Positions 32,431 through 41,100 of a stretch of DNA of 64,000 nucleotides are shown in pieces (the stretch's first letter is position 1; every line of letters starts with the position of its first letter). Source of the stretch: Elusimicrobia bacterium GWC2_64_44 (GTDB lineage Bacteria > Elusimicrobiota > Elusimicrobia > Elusimicrobiales > UBA9959); the NCBI GenBank assembly GCA_001799845.1, contig MGUG01000041.1, positions 62,001 to 126,000 on the forward strand, given 5' to 3'. Below the pieces are notes generated by a model. The model was not told the DNA's origin and did no database searches. It worked only from the letters and a program-made list of their open reading frames with translations. The translations under genes and the position numbers were made by a program.

Positions 32431-33246
32431 ATGCTTGAAATAATGCTGCCCGCCATGGCAGCCGCCGTGATACTGGTGGGTATACACGCCTACCTCGGGA
32501 TACACATACTGGCGCGCGGGGTGATCTTCGTGGACCTGGCGCTGGCGCAGATAGCGGCGCTCGGCGCCATCACCGGCGTGCTGTTCGGCCTGGAGCTGCA
32601 CACTACGGGCTCTTATCTCGCTTCGCTGGCGGCCACCTTCGTCGGCGCCGGTGTGTTCGCCCTGACGCGGGGGCGGCAGACCACCGGCGCCATGCAGGAA
32701 GCCGCCATAGGCATAGTCTATGTGGTGTCGGCGGCGCTGGCCGTGATGGTGCTGGACCGCCTGCCCGGCGAGGCCGAACACCTCAAGGGCATGCTGGTGG
32801 GGAATATCCTCTTCGTCACCTGGCCCCAGGTGGGCAAGACCGCGCTGCTCTACGCGGCCGTAGGCCTGGCCCATTATGCCTTTCGTGCGAGGTTCCTCGC
32901 CATTTCCTTCTGCCCGGCCATGTCTACCGGCTGCGGCACGAATACCAGACTTTGGGATTTCCTGTTCTACGCGCTGTTCGGCTTCGTGGTGACGAGCTCG
33001 GTGGAGCTGGCCGGAGTGCTGCTGGTGTTTACTTTTCTCATAATCCCGGCCGTCTGCGCCGGGCGTTTCGCCTCATCCCTCAAGGGCCGCCTTTGGCTGG
33101 GCTGGGGACTGGGAGTAATGACTAGCCTGGCCGGCATAGCCGCCAGCGCCGCCTGGGACCTGCCTACAGGCCCCGCCATAGTCTGCGCCTTCGGCGTGCT
33201 GGCGCTGCTGTCTCTGCTCCCGGGTCTGCGATCAGCCCAAAAATAA
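32431..33246 (+). CDS. znuB: Metal ABC transporter permease (ABC-3 family)
   Basis: The 271-residue protein has seven or eight membrane helices and the conserved ABC-3 segments ARGVIFVDLALAQIAALG, EAAIGIVYVVSAA and VELAGVLLVFTFLIIPA. It should form a homodimer that moves zinc or manganese received from the binding protein. No ATPase gene (znuC) follows: the next gene is on the other strand. The ATPase must be elsewhere or be borrowed from another system. Confidence 0.88.
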   Translation: MLEIMLPAMAAAVILVGIHAYLGIHILARGVIFVDLALAQIAALGAITGVLFGLELHTTGSYLASLAATFVGAGVFALTRGRQTTGAMQEAAIGIVYVVSAALAVMVLDRLPGEAEHLKGMLVGNILFVTWPQVGKTALLYAAVGLAHYAFRARFLAISFCPAMSTGCGTNTRLWDFLFYALFGFVVTSSVELAGVLLVFTFLIIPAVCAGRFASSLKGRLWLGWGLGVMTSLAGIAASAAWDLPTGPAIVCAFGVLALLSLLPGLRSAQK

Positions 33247-33271
33247 CGGCGGCGGCTTGCTGCCGGCAGGG

Positions 33272-33634
33272 CTAACCAAGGAGCTCCTTGACCTTGGCCA
33301 GCAGGGCGTCGATCCTGAACGGTTTGGCGAAAAACCCCTCCAGTTTGTATTTTTCCACGAAGAGCGGCATAACCCAGGGATCGATCGCGCCGCTTATCAT
33401 GATGGATTTGGTCGCGCCATGCCTGCGGGCCGAGAATTCTACAAGTTCGGTACCCGCCCCGTCCGCCAGGATAAGGTCGGTTATCAGCAAGTCGTAGATA
33501 TTGGCGGTCATGAGCGCCCGCGCCTCTTCCGCGCCGCTGGCCAGTGTGACATGGTAGTCGGAAGAACTGAAGGCCCGTTTCAGCAGTTCCCGCAGCGACG
33601 CCTCGTCGTCCACAGCAAGTATCTTTTTGGGCAT
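33272..33634 (-). CDS. Stand-alone response-regulator receiver protein
   Basis: The 120-residue protein is a single receiver domain: KILAVDDE acidic pocket, phospho-Asp in LLITDLILADG, switch residue in SIMISGA, and Lys in FAKPF. The ATG at 33634 follows GGGAGGGG; a longer upstream frame is rejected. It has no output domain, so it acts by protein contact. An ECF-type promoter (33657-33688) drives it, divergent from the sigma-factor gene, so it belongs to the same regulon. Confidence 0.87.
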   Translation of the reverse strand: MPKKILAVDDEASLRELLKRAFSSSDYHVTLASGAEEARALMTANIYDLLITDLILADGAGTELVEFSARRHGATKSIMISGAIDPWVMPLFVEKYKLEGFFAKPFRIDALLAKVKELLG

Positions 33635-33656
33635 ATTTTCCCCTCCCGCCGCGCTT

Positions 33657-33688
33657 ATACGGACGCGCGGGAGGCGGAAAAGGTTTAG
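33657..33688 (-). promoter_or_regulatory. ECF-sigma promoter C (response regulator)
   Basis: On the minus strand CTAAACC (33688-33682), 16 bp, CGTCCGTAT (33665-33657). It matches promoters A (33736) and B (35351) in both boxes and spacer length. The start codon is 22 nt downstream. Confidence 0.82.
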
Positions 33689-33735
33689 TCGGCTATCATG
33701 GCCTTCCGTCGAATTATATAATTGGCCGTAGGGGG

Positions 33736-33767
33736 CTAAACCCTTCCTGCGCTCCGCGCGTCTGTAT
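33736..33767 (+). promoter_or_regulatory. ECF-sigma promoter A (autoregulation)
   Basis: CTAAACC (33736-33742), 16 bp, CGTCTGTAT (33759-33767), just before the sigma-factor gene. ECF sigma factors commonly transcribe their own gene, which this arrangement suggests. Confidence 0.85.
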
Positions 33768-33780
33768 AAATGTGGAAACG

Positions 33781-34359
33781 ATGACCGATATAGAAAAAAA
33801 AGGCTCTGAAAGCCCCGGGGCTGCAAACCCGGAGGGGGCTTTCACCCTGATCGTGGAGGAGCACCAGCGCCTGGTCTACGGGGTAGCGCTCCGGCTTACA
33901 GGCAACAGCTCCGCCGCGGAGGATATAACCCAGGAGACCTTCATAGCGGCCTGGCGGCACTTGAAGGATTTCCGCGGTGAAAGCTCTTTGAAGACCTGGC
34001 TGCTGCGTATAGCGGCCAACAAGGCGCGCTCCTACTGGCGCTGGAAAAAGCTGCGTACCTGGTTCAGCCTTTCGGACCCGGCAAACGGTGACGAGGAGAG
34101 CCCGGCGCTGGAAGACCTGCTGCCCGACGATCCGCGCCAGCGCCCTGAGCAGGCTGCGCAGGCCGCCGAACTTGAGCGGCGGGTGCAGGCCGCCATAAGC
34201 GCCCTGCCGCCGCGCCAGCGCGAAGTGGCCGTACTGCGCGCGCAGGGCTTGAGCGGGGCGGAGATAGCGGCCGCGCTGGGCATGGCGGAAGGGACCGTGA
34301 AGGCCCACTGGTTCGAGGCCCGTAAGAAGCTTGAGGTCTCGCTGAGGGAATATTTATGA
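33781..34359 (+). CDS. ECF (RpoE-like) RNA polymerase sigma factor
   Basis: The 192-residue protein has region 2 (about 20-95; HQRLVYGVALRLTGNSSAAEDITQ is split across its first part, WLLRIAANKARSYWR follows) and region 4 (about 130-185; LPPRQREVAVLRAQGLSGAE and EGTVKAHWFEARKKL). No region 3, as expected for ECF factors. ATG 33781 is chosen; an in-frame GTG at 33772 would place the start on the predicted transcription start. It overlaps the likely anti-sigma gene by 4 bp. Confidence 0.9.
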   Translation: MTDIEKKGSESPGAANPEGAFTLIVEEHQRLVYGVALRLTGNSSAAEDITQETFIAAWRHLKDFRGESSLKTWLLRIAANKARSYWRWKKLRTWFSLSDPANGDEESPALEDLLPDDPRQRPEQAAQAAELERRVQAAISALPPRQREVAVLRAQGLSGAEIAAALGMAEGTVKAHWFEARKKLEVSLREYL

Positions 34360-34655
34360 ACGAAGACGAGAAAGAGCGTAAATTGCTGTCTCTGCTGGCC
34401 CCGCGCCGCAGTGAGGCCTTCTGGGCCGCCCAGCGCGCCCGCATAGCTTCGTCCGCGGCCGAAAGGAAGGGCCCGGCCCGGGCCTGGCTCCTGGCGCCGG
34501 CGGCCGCCGCCGCCCTGCTGGCCGTGCTGCTGGTGCGCCCGCAGCGGGAGCCGATGCAGACCGAGCCGCAGGTAGTCAGCGCGGCTTTTATAGAGCACCT
34601 GGACCTGCTTGACGATATGGACGTCCTGGAAGCCGTGCCGGAGGAAGAGTTATGA
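34356..34655 (+). CDS. Putative anti-sigma factor (single-span membrane protein)
   Basis: The 99-residue product has a basic helical cytosolic part (about 1-45, KERKLLSLLAPRRSEAFWAAQ), one membrane span (WLLAPAAAAALLAVLLV) and a short acidic periplasmic tail (EHLDLLDDMDVLEAVPEEEL). The layout, small size and 4-bp overlap with the sigma gene suggest an anti-sigma factor, but it lacks the zinc HxxxCxxC motif, so this is inference from position. Confidence 0.65.
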   Translation: MNEDEKERKLLSLLAPRRSEAFWAAQRARIASSAAERKGPARAWLLAPAAAAALLAVLLVRPQREPMQTEPQVVSAAFIEHLDLLDDMDVLEAVPEEEL

Positions 34656-34927
34656 GGAAACGTACGTTATTCATGTGGCTCAGCGGCGCTCTGGCCGCTA
34701 CCGCCATAGCGGGGGCCGTGAGCGCGCCCGCCGAGGTGCTGGCGAACCTGGAATTCTTCAGTGATCTCGAAATGTTCTCCAACCTGGACCTGCTGGAAGG
34801 TGAAGAGGCCGCGGAGGCGCCGCCGCTGGTTTTCACGGCGCCGGCGGCCTCTACCGCCGCGGTGGCGGGCTCGAGCGTTACGGTGAAAGTTTCCACGACG
34901 GCCTGGAGGGTATATGAAAAGCGTTAA
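34652..34927 (+). CDS. Small periplasmic protein of the ECF operon
   Basis: The 91-residue product has a signal peptide or anchor (about 1-28) and an acidic amphipathic stretch FFSDLEMFSNLDLLEGEE that resembles the tail of the preceding protein (HLDLLDDMDVLE). The C-terminal part is Ala/Thr/Val-rich. It overlaps the anti-sigma candidate by 4 bp and the DUF3106 gene by 14 bp. No family is recognised; a co-sensor is plausible. Confidence 0.62.
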   Translation: MRKRTLFMWLSGALAATAIAGAVSAPAEVLANLEFFSDLEMFSNLDLLEGEEAAEAPPLVFTAPAASTAAVAGSSVTVKVSTTAWRVYEKR

Positions 34928-35345
34928 TTTTATCTTTATAGCGCTGCTGCTGTCTGCGCCGGCTGTAGGGCTGTCCGCCGCGGACGATAAGGCCGCGGAC
35001 AGGCAGGCCGCGTGGGAGAAGCTGCCGGAAGCCGAGAAAAAGCGGGTGCTGGCCAATTATGAAAAATGGAAAGGGCTGGACGCCGCGAAGCAAGACGAGG
35101 TGAAGGAAAAGTACTCCCGCTTCAGCGCGATGCCGAAGGAAAAACAGGCGGAACTGCGTACCCGCTGGACGCGGTTCCAGGCCATGCCCGACGGCGAGCG
35201 CTCTAAACTGGTAAAGAAATTCCAGAAATGGCAGAAGCTTTCCAAAGAGCGCCGCGAGGAGCTGCGCAAGGAATACCGCCGGGACAAGAAAGGCGAGCGG
35301 CGTTCCGGGCAGGGCGGCAACGGCGGCGGCAGGGGCAGGCGCTGA
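34914..35345 (+). CDS. DUF3106 periplasmic protein
   Basis: The 143-residue protein has a signal peptide (1-22) and four tandem units of about 20 residues beginning WEKLPEAEKKRVL, YEKWKGLDAAKQDEV, YSRFSAMPKEKQAEL and WTRFQAMPDGERSKL, then a very basic Gly/Arg tail. DUF3106 proteins accompany ECF sigma factors in many Gram-negative bacteria and look like CpxP/Spy-type helical chaperones or sensors. It is the last gene of the sigma operon. Confidence 0.82.
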   Translation: MKSVNFIFIALLLSAPAVGLSAADDKAADRQAAWEKLPEAEKKRVLANYEKWKGLDAAKQDEVKEKYSRFSAMPKEKQAELRTRWTRFQAMPDGERSKLVKKFQKWQKLSKERREELRKEYRRDKKGERRSGQGGNGGGRGRR

Positions 35346-35350
35346 GCGGG

Positions 35351-35382
35351 CTAAACCTTCCGCCCCGCCCGCGCGTCAGTAT
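35351..35382 (+). promoter_or_regulatory. ECF-sigma promoter B
   Basis: CTAAACC (35351-35357), 16 bp, CGTCAGTAT (35374-35382). It starts 5 bp after the DUF3106 stop and drives the gene at 35422. Confidence 0.85.
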
Positions 35383-35421
35383 GGGTGAGGCGGAGAACCG
35401 CCCAAGTATCAAGGAGGAGTT

Positions 35422-35913
35422 ATGAAGACCAAGATAATGACTATAGCCGCCCTCAGCCTGGTTTCGATCTTTGCCGTCACGGCCGCCGTAAAGGCCGAAG
35501 ACGCGCCGGTTGTGCCGGACGAGGCGCTGGTTCAGGAGACGCTGCAGACCCGCGACCAGGTGCGCAAGCAGGACGGGACCGGGGATAAGCTGCAGGTCAA
35601 AAAGCAGCTGCGCGACGGCACCGGCAAGGACGCCGGCGCGCCGGCCGGAGAGGAAAAGACGGCCCTTAAGAAGCAGACCCGGGAGATGAAAGGCGCCGAG
35701 AACGCCAAGGGCGAGGCCGTGAGGGAGCGGGCCGGCAGCTCGGGAGAGGGCAAAGGCCTGAAGAACGGTGACGGCACCGGCGACCAGGTGAAAAAGCAGG
35801 AGCGCAAGCAGGAGCGCAAGCAGTTGCGGAACGAAGAGCGCTCAGGCTCCCGCGGCTCAGGTTCCGAGAAGCGCGGCCAGGGACGCGGCGGCGGGGCGGG
35901 AAACCGCAAGTAA
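35422..35913 (+). CDS. Exported low-complexity charged protein, ECF target
   Basis: The 163-residue product has a signal peptide (about 1-25, ending VKAED) and a highly charged, probably disordered mature chain. Motifs recur: KQDGTGDKLQVKKQLRDGTG near the start and NGDGTGDQVKKQERKQ late, with the C-terminus rich in Gly, Arg and Lys. AAGGAGGAG precedes the ATG. Promoter B places it under the ECF factor. A periplasmic protective or RNA/LPS-binding polycation is possible; no family is recognised. Confidence 0.7.
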   Translation: MKTKIMTIAALSLVSIFAVTAAVKAEDAPVVPDEALVQETLQTRDQVRKQDGTGDKLQVKKQLRDGTGKDAGAPAGEEKTALKKQTREMKGAENAKGEAVRERAGSSGEGKGLKNGDGTGDQVKKQERKQERKQLRNEERSGSRGSGSEKRGQGRGGGAGNRK

Positions 35914-35930
35914 GCGAGCAGCGGCAGCGA

Positions 35931-35956
35931 CCGCCGCCCCGGTAAAGGGGCGGCGG
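35931..35956 (+). other. Intergenic GC hairpin without T-tract
   Basis: CCGCCGCCCC (35931-35940) pairs with GGGGCGGCGG (35947-35956) around GGTAAA. The following CTTAACC is not a T-tract, so it resembles the hairpin at 32390-32413 and may modulate mRNA stability between 35422 and 35976. Confidence 0.55.
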
Positions 35957-35975
35957 CTTAACCAAGGAGAACGCT

Positions 35976-36848
35976 ATGAGGCAACGGATACTGTCCGCCT
36001 TTATTTTTTTATTTACGGCCGGCGCCGCCGCGGCCGAAAGCTATACCGACGCCGGCGGCCGCTATACCGCAGGCCCCGACGGTTACGCCGGCATGAGCGC
36101 CTTCGCGGAATGGGGCGACGACTCCTATTATCTGCGCCCGGCGCTGAATACGTACAAAAGCGACCTCTCCGACAGGAAATCCATTTACTCTTTCGGAGCG
36201 GGGCTTGAGCGGGAGCGCTGGAGCGCCGGCGCGGAACTTTCCCTGACGCCGGAAACCGCGGGCTATAAGAACACGGGCCTGTATGGCGACTTCACTTACC
36301 GCCTGCTGGGCGAGCCCGCCGATGACGCCGCGCTGGAGGACTTGGCTCTGGGCGTGTTCTGCGGCCTGACCGCGCACGAGGACGCCTATGCCACCTCTAC
36401 CACCACGGTGTACAGCGGCCGCCGCGGCGGATCCAGTTCCGCCCTGACGGATGCCTTCAAGCTCAACCAGACGGACTACGGCGTATCCGCCTCCCTAAAG
36501 GCTTTCGGCCTGCGCGCCAGCGGGCGGTTCACCAAGACCGCTTACGACAAGGACGTGACGGAAGAAGCCCGCCAGTTGCCGATAGAAATAGGCGGCGTGG
36601 GCGCCAGCGGCTTTCCCGATACGGCCGTCTCTGTGCGGTTGCGCGTGCCTGGCCTGCCGCTGTCCCCGGAAGCAGGGTACGCAAAAACCACCTACCTATT
36701 GGACCAGCCGTCTTCGGAAGCGCTGAACTTCGGCGTCTCCGTGCGCGCCGGCAGGGCGGAACTCTCGGCCGGGTGGGAGAACTTCAACCCAGGAGGCGGG
36801 GCGGGACGCAGCGACTATTATTCCCTCGGCCTTACCTTCTCGTTCTGA
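35976..36848 (+). CDS. Outer-membrane barrel-like protein
   Basis: The 290-residue protein has a signal peptide (1-19) and repeated amphipathic strands with aromatic ends (GRYTAGPDGYAGMSAFAEW, YYSLGLTFSF at the C-terminus, ending in Phe). No plug or enzyme motif. AAGGAGAA precedes ATG. It may be cotranscribed from promoter B, making it an envelope target of the ECF factor, but its own promoter cannot be excluded. Confidence 0.72.
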   Translation: MRQRILSAFIFLFTAGAAAAESYTDAGGRYTAGPDGYAGMSAFAEWGDDSYYLRPALNTYKSDLSDRKSIYSFGAGLERERWSAGAELSLTPETAGYKNTGLYGDFTYRLLGEPADDAALEDLALGVFCGLTAHEDAYATSTTTVYSGRRGGSSSALTDAFKLNQTDYGVSASLKAFGLRASGRFTKTAYDKDVTEEARQLPIEIGGVGASGFPDTAVSVRLRVPGLPLSPEAGYAKTTYLLDQPSSEALNFGVSVRAGRAELSAGWENFNPGGGAGRSDYYSLGLTFSF

Positions 36849-36880
36849 GGCGCCGCGCTGTTAATTTGTAAACTTATGGC

Positions 36881-37702
36881 ATGGCGGATACTATCCTGAC
36901 CCTTGAAGAATACGCGCGCATCGCGGCCTGGTTCGTCAGCTACACCAACGGGTTCCGCGACGGCGGCGGCACGCTGCCGGGACCGCTCAGATTTAAGCTG
37001 GCGCACAGCGGCCGGGTGGCCTCCAATGCCGCGCGGATAGCGGCCGGGCTGGGCCTGGGCGAGGGGGAATGCGCGGTGGCCAGGGCCGCCGGGCTGCTGC
37101 ACGACGTGGGCCGGTTCAGGCAATTTTCCTGTCACGCCTCGTTCATAGACGCGCGCAGCCTGGACCACGGGCTGGAGGGGCGCCGCGTGCTTGAGGAGAA
37201 AGCCGCCGGGCTGTTCCCCGATGCCGTTATTTTCCGCCGCCTGCTCTGCGCCACCGAATTCCATAACCGCAGGCCCGACGCCCTGCCCAAAGACCTGCCG
37301 CTGGCCGATAACAGCCTGCTGCTGCTGGTGCGCGACGCTGACAAGGTGGATATAATGGAGACGCTGCTGGGCAGCGCCGAGTCCGGGGACTTCCGCGGCC
37401 TGCAGGATACTATTCCCGATATCAAGCTGGAGGGCGGGCTCACGCCGGGAGTGGCGGAGGCCGCCGCGCGCGGGGAGACGCTGTCGCTGAAGAACCTTAA
37501 CACCCTGGCCGACATTTTGGTGATGGTGGCCGGCTGGTTCCACGATCTTAACTACGCCCCGGCCCGCCGGGTAGCCGCCGAGCGCGGCTTCCTGCAGCGC
37601 CTGCGCCGCCTGCTGCCCGGAGACAACCCCGTACTAGACGCCCTCTTCGCCGACCTCGCCCGCACCGCCTCCAGCCCCGGCGCCAAATACACCGGAATAT
37701 AG
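36881..37702 (+). CDS. HD-domain phosphohydrolase
   Basis: The 273-residue protein has the HD metal site: His42 (LAHSGRV), His74-Asp75 (LLHDVGRF) and a late Asp in RDADKVDIMETLL. A CATEFHNRR segment adds another His. It lacks GYP, so it is a generic HD hydrolase of nucleotides or phosphoesters, substrate unknown. TAAACT (36869-36874) is 6 nt before ATG, indicating a leaderless transcript. Confidence 0.83.
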   Translation: MADTILTLEEYARIAAWFVSYTNGFRDGGGTLPGPLRFKLAHSGRVASNAARIAAGLGLGEGECAVARAAGLLHDVGRFRQFSCHASFIDARSLDHGLEGRRVLEEKAAGLFPDAVIFRRLLCATEFHNRRPDALPKDLPLADNSLLLLVRDADKVDIMETLLGSAESGDFRGLQDTIPDIKLEGGLTPGVAEAAARGETLSLKNLNTLADILVMVAGWFHDLNYAPARRVAAERGFLQRLRRLLPGDNPVLDALFADLARTASSPGAKYTGI

Positions 37703-37725
37703 AACGACTCCGTCAGCATCGAGGG

Positions 37726-37935
37726 CTATTTTTTGAAGTCCGTCGGGCAGCTCAGGCCTTTGGCGCCGAACTTGGTGGCCAGCCAGACCAGGGGGCAGGC
37801 GCTGCCGGTGGCGAGGCGGAAGAACACGAAGGAGGCTATCAGCGCCGCCGGGTAGAAGTCCGGGCTGCGGTAATGGCCGGCCCAGGCCAGGCCCGCCGTC
37901 GCGGCGGCGGCTAAGAAGAGCCCAAGATTTTTCAT
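37726..37935 (-). CDS. Small two-span membrane protein (DUF2892-like)
   Basis: The 69-residue protein has two hydrophobic segments and a C-terminal CPLVWLATKFGAKGLSC region resembling YgaP-type DUF2892 domains. The start MKNLG at 37935 is used; upstream codons are the tail of the next gene. It is the last gene of the RND operon and 1 bp from a related protein (37937-38125). Function unknown. Confidence 0.7.
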   Translation of the reverse strand: MKNLGLFLAAAATAGLAWAGHYRSPDFYPAALIASFVFFRLATGSACPLVWLATKFGAKGLSCPTDFKK

Positions 37936-37936
37936 A

Positions 37937-38125
37937 TCACTCCTGAAGCCCGAGCTTTCTGAACAGCCAGATGGCCGGGCACCACTTGGTGAAGGCCGAC
38001 TGCAGCAGGTTCGCCCCGACAAAGGCCGTGAGCCACAGGAAGCGGCCGTCGACGTAGACGGTGAGGCCCACGCTCAGCAGCACCATGAACCCGGCCAGCA
38101 GATGCAACGCGTCGTTGAGTTTCAT
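37937..38125 (-). CDS. DUF2892 family inner-membrane protein
   Basis: The 62-residue protein matches DUF2892: NDALHLLAGFMVLLSV span, a short turn, then a second span ending FTKWCPAIWLFRKLGL with the characteristic Trp-Cys-Pro. Such domains are found alone or fused to rhodanese (YgaP). Its start is 1 bp from the RND permease stop, so it is cotranscribed. Confidence 0.82.
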   Translation of the reverse strand: MKLNDALHLLAGFMVLLSVGLTVYVDGRFLWLTAFVGANLLQSAFTKWCPAIWLFRKLGLQE

Positions 38126-38126
38126 T

Positions 38127-41100
38127 TTATTCTCCAGTAGCGCCCAGCAGGTCTTCCCGCACTTCCGGGTCCGGCGTGCCGGGCTTTAATTTATATTCCT
38201 TGTCCTTGAAGGCGAGATAATACAGCACCGGCACCGCCACGCGGCTAAGCAGCGTGGCGGCTATCTGCCCGGCGATAAGCGAGATGGCCAGCCCCTGGAA
38301 GATAGGGTCGAACAAGATCACGCCCGCACCCACTATGACGGCCAACGCCGTCAGCAGCATGGGCCGGAAGCGCACCACGCCGGCCTCTATCACGGCCTCT
38401 TTGAGCTCCATGCCCTCGCGCACCTTCAGGTTGATGAAGTCCACGAGGATGATGGAGTTGCGCACCACTATGCCCGCCGAGGCGATGAAGCCTATCATCG
38501 ACGTGGCCGTGAAGAACGCGTTCATGCCCCAGTGGGCGGGGATGATGCCGATGAGGGCCATGGGGATGGCGGCCATGATGATGAACGGCGTGAGGAAATC
38601 CTCGAACCAGGCCACGACGAGGATGTAGATGAGCACCAGCACCATGGCGAAGGCGATGCCCAGGTCGCGGAACACCTCGTAGGTGATGTGCCACTCGCCG
38701 TCCCACTTGATGGCGGTCTCGGCGGCGCTGACGGGCTGGCGCGTGAAGTACTGGTTGATCTCGCCGCCGCGCGCTTTGGAGAGCTCGTCTATTTTTTTCT
38801 TGAGGTCGAGCACCGCGTAGACGGGGCTTTCCGTGCCGCCGGCGATGTCGGCCGTAACGTAGGCGACGCGCTGGAGGTTCTTGCGGTAAACGGGCCGGTT
38901 CTCAAGGCCGTTCTCGGCGCGCACGAAGCTGGCCATAGGGATGGCCGTCCCGTTGGGCGAGAAGAACTTTATCTCTTTAAGCGTGGAGAGCGCCCGGCGC
39001 TTCTCCGGCGACAGGCGCAGCCGTATGTCCACCGCCTCGTTCTCCTCCGCCACGTGCGCGGAGTCGATATCCGCGCCGGACAGCGACAGCGCGGCGGTCT
39101 GCACAATGTCGGCGGCCGCGACGCCGTTGAGGGTGGCCTTCTGCCGGTCCACGAGCAGGCGGGTGATGGGCTGGTCCTCCGGGATATAGGAATCCACGTC
39201 GACTATGCCTTCGGTTTTCCTGAGTACGTTCTTTATCTCCTCGGCCAGCGCGCGCTGGTTGGCGGGGTTGGGGTCGAAGACCTCGACGAGCAGGGTGGCC
39301 ATCACCGGCGGGCCGGGCGGGACCTCGGCCACCTGGATGCGGGCGGCGTAGCGGTCCGCTATCTCCTTGAGGCCGGGCCGCACTGCCACGGCTATGTCGT
39401 GGCTGGCCCGCTTGCGGTCGTGCTTGTCGGAGAGGTTCACCTGGATATCCGCCTGGTAGGGTTCGCGGCGAAGGAAGTAATGGCGCACGAGGCCGTTGAA
39501 GTTATACGGCGCGGAGGCTCCGGCGTAGATCTGCAGGTCGCGCACCTCGGGCACGGAGGCCAGGTAGGCGGCCATCTCGCCGGCCGCTTTTTCGGTGCGC
39601 GCCAGCGACGAGCTCTCCGGCATGTTGATCATGACCTGGAACTCGTTCTTGTTGTCGAAGGGCAGCGTCTTGAAGATGACCAGCCGGAAGGCCACCATCG
39701 CGAGCACCACGGCCAGCAGCCCGGCGGTGAACCACAGGAACTTCTTGCCGGCGGCCGGGTTATAGATGAGCTTTTTCATCAGGCCGCGGTACAGGCGGTC
39801 CAGCAGGCCTTCCCTGTTGTGCTCGCAATGCTTCAGGGGCCACTTCTCCACCACGCGGGCGTAGAGCCACGGGGCGAACGCGAACGCCACGCCGAGCGAG
39901 AAGAGCATGGCCACCGACGCGCCTATGGGGATGGGGCGCATGTAGGGGCCCATCATGCCGCTCACGAAGGCCATGGGCAGGATGGAGGCGATGACGGTCC
40001 AGGTGGCGAGTATCGTCGGGTTGCCCACCTCGTCCACGGCGTTGAGGATGTTGCGGTACAGGGAGTTCTTGCGGTTGAGCACGCAGTGGCGGTTGATGTT
40101 CTCCACCACTACTATGGCGTCGTCGACGAGTATGCCGATGGAGAAGATCAGCGCGAACAGCGTGATGCGGTTGAGGGTGTAGCCGTAGAGATAATACACC
40201 AGCAGCGTGAGCGCGAGTGTTACGGGGATGGCCACCAGCACCACGGCCGCCTCGCGCAGCCCGAGCGTCAGGGCGATGAGGATAGTGACCGACAGCGTCG
40301 CGAGCAGCATGTGGTAGATCAGCTCGTCCGACTTGGCCTTGGCGGTCTCGCCGTAGTTGCGCGTGACCGTGAGGTTGATGCCGTCGGGGATCTCGCGGCC
40401 CTTCATGGCCTCCACCTTGGCGAGGATGGCGCGGGAGACCTCGGTGGCGTTGGCGCCGCGGCGCTTGGCCACGGACAGCGTGACGGCGGGGGTGCCGGCC
40501 GCGGCCTTTACGGCGGAGGCCGGGCCCTGCAGCATGGTGACCGAGCGCTCTTCCTCGTCGGGGCCGTCCTTGATGTCCGCCACCTCGGAAAGCCTGACGG
40601 GGCGCCCGTCGGAGACACCGACTATGATGCTGCGCAGGTCGTCCGCGCTGCGGATGAAGGCGTCGGTCTCGGCCAGCAGCACGGTGTCGCCCTGGTTATA
40701 ATGCCCGGCGGGCAGGCTGGCGTTGGACATCTTGATGATGCCGGCGAGCATGGGCGGGGTGAGCCGGTGGCGGGCAATGGCCGCCGGATCGAAATGTACT
40801 ATGAACTGCCGCTTGTGGCCGCCTATGATGCGCGTCTCTGAGACGTTGCCGACGGCGTTGAGCTCGGTCTGGATGCGGGCCGCCGCGCGGCGCAGGTCGT
40901 AGCCGTTCTTGCCTTCTCCCCACAGGGTCAGGGCCAGCACGGGCACGTCGTCTATGGCGCGGTACTTGATGAGCGGCTCGCCCGAGCCGCGCGGGAAGAT
41001 GTCCTTATTGTCCAGGGTCTTCGTGTAGATGAGGTTCGCCGCCGTTTCCGGCGCGGTGCCCACCTTGAAGCGCACGGTGAACATGGCGAAGTTGGGCTGG

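Noticed and set aside
38532-40841. 769-codon plus-strand open frame opposite the RND gene
   Set aside because: It is the GC-driven antisense shadow of a strongly conserved RND permease and has low-complexity, His/Gly/Arg-rich composition.
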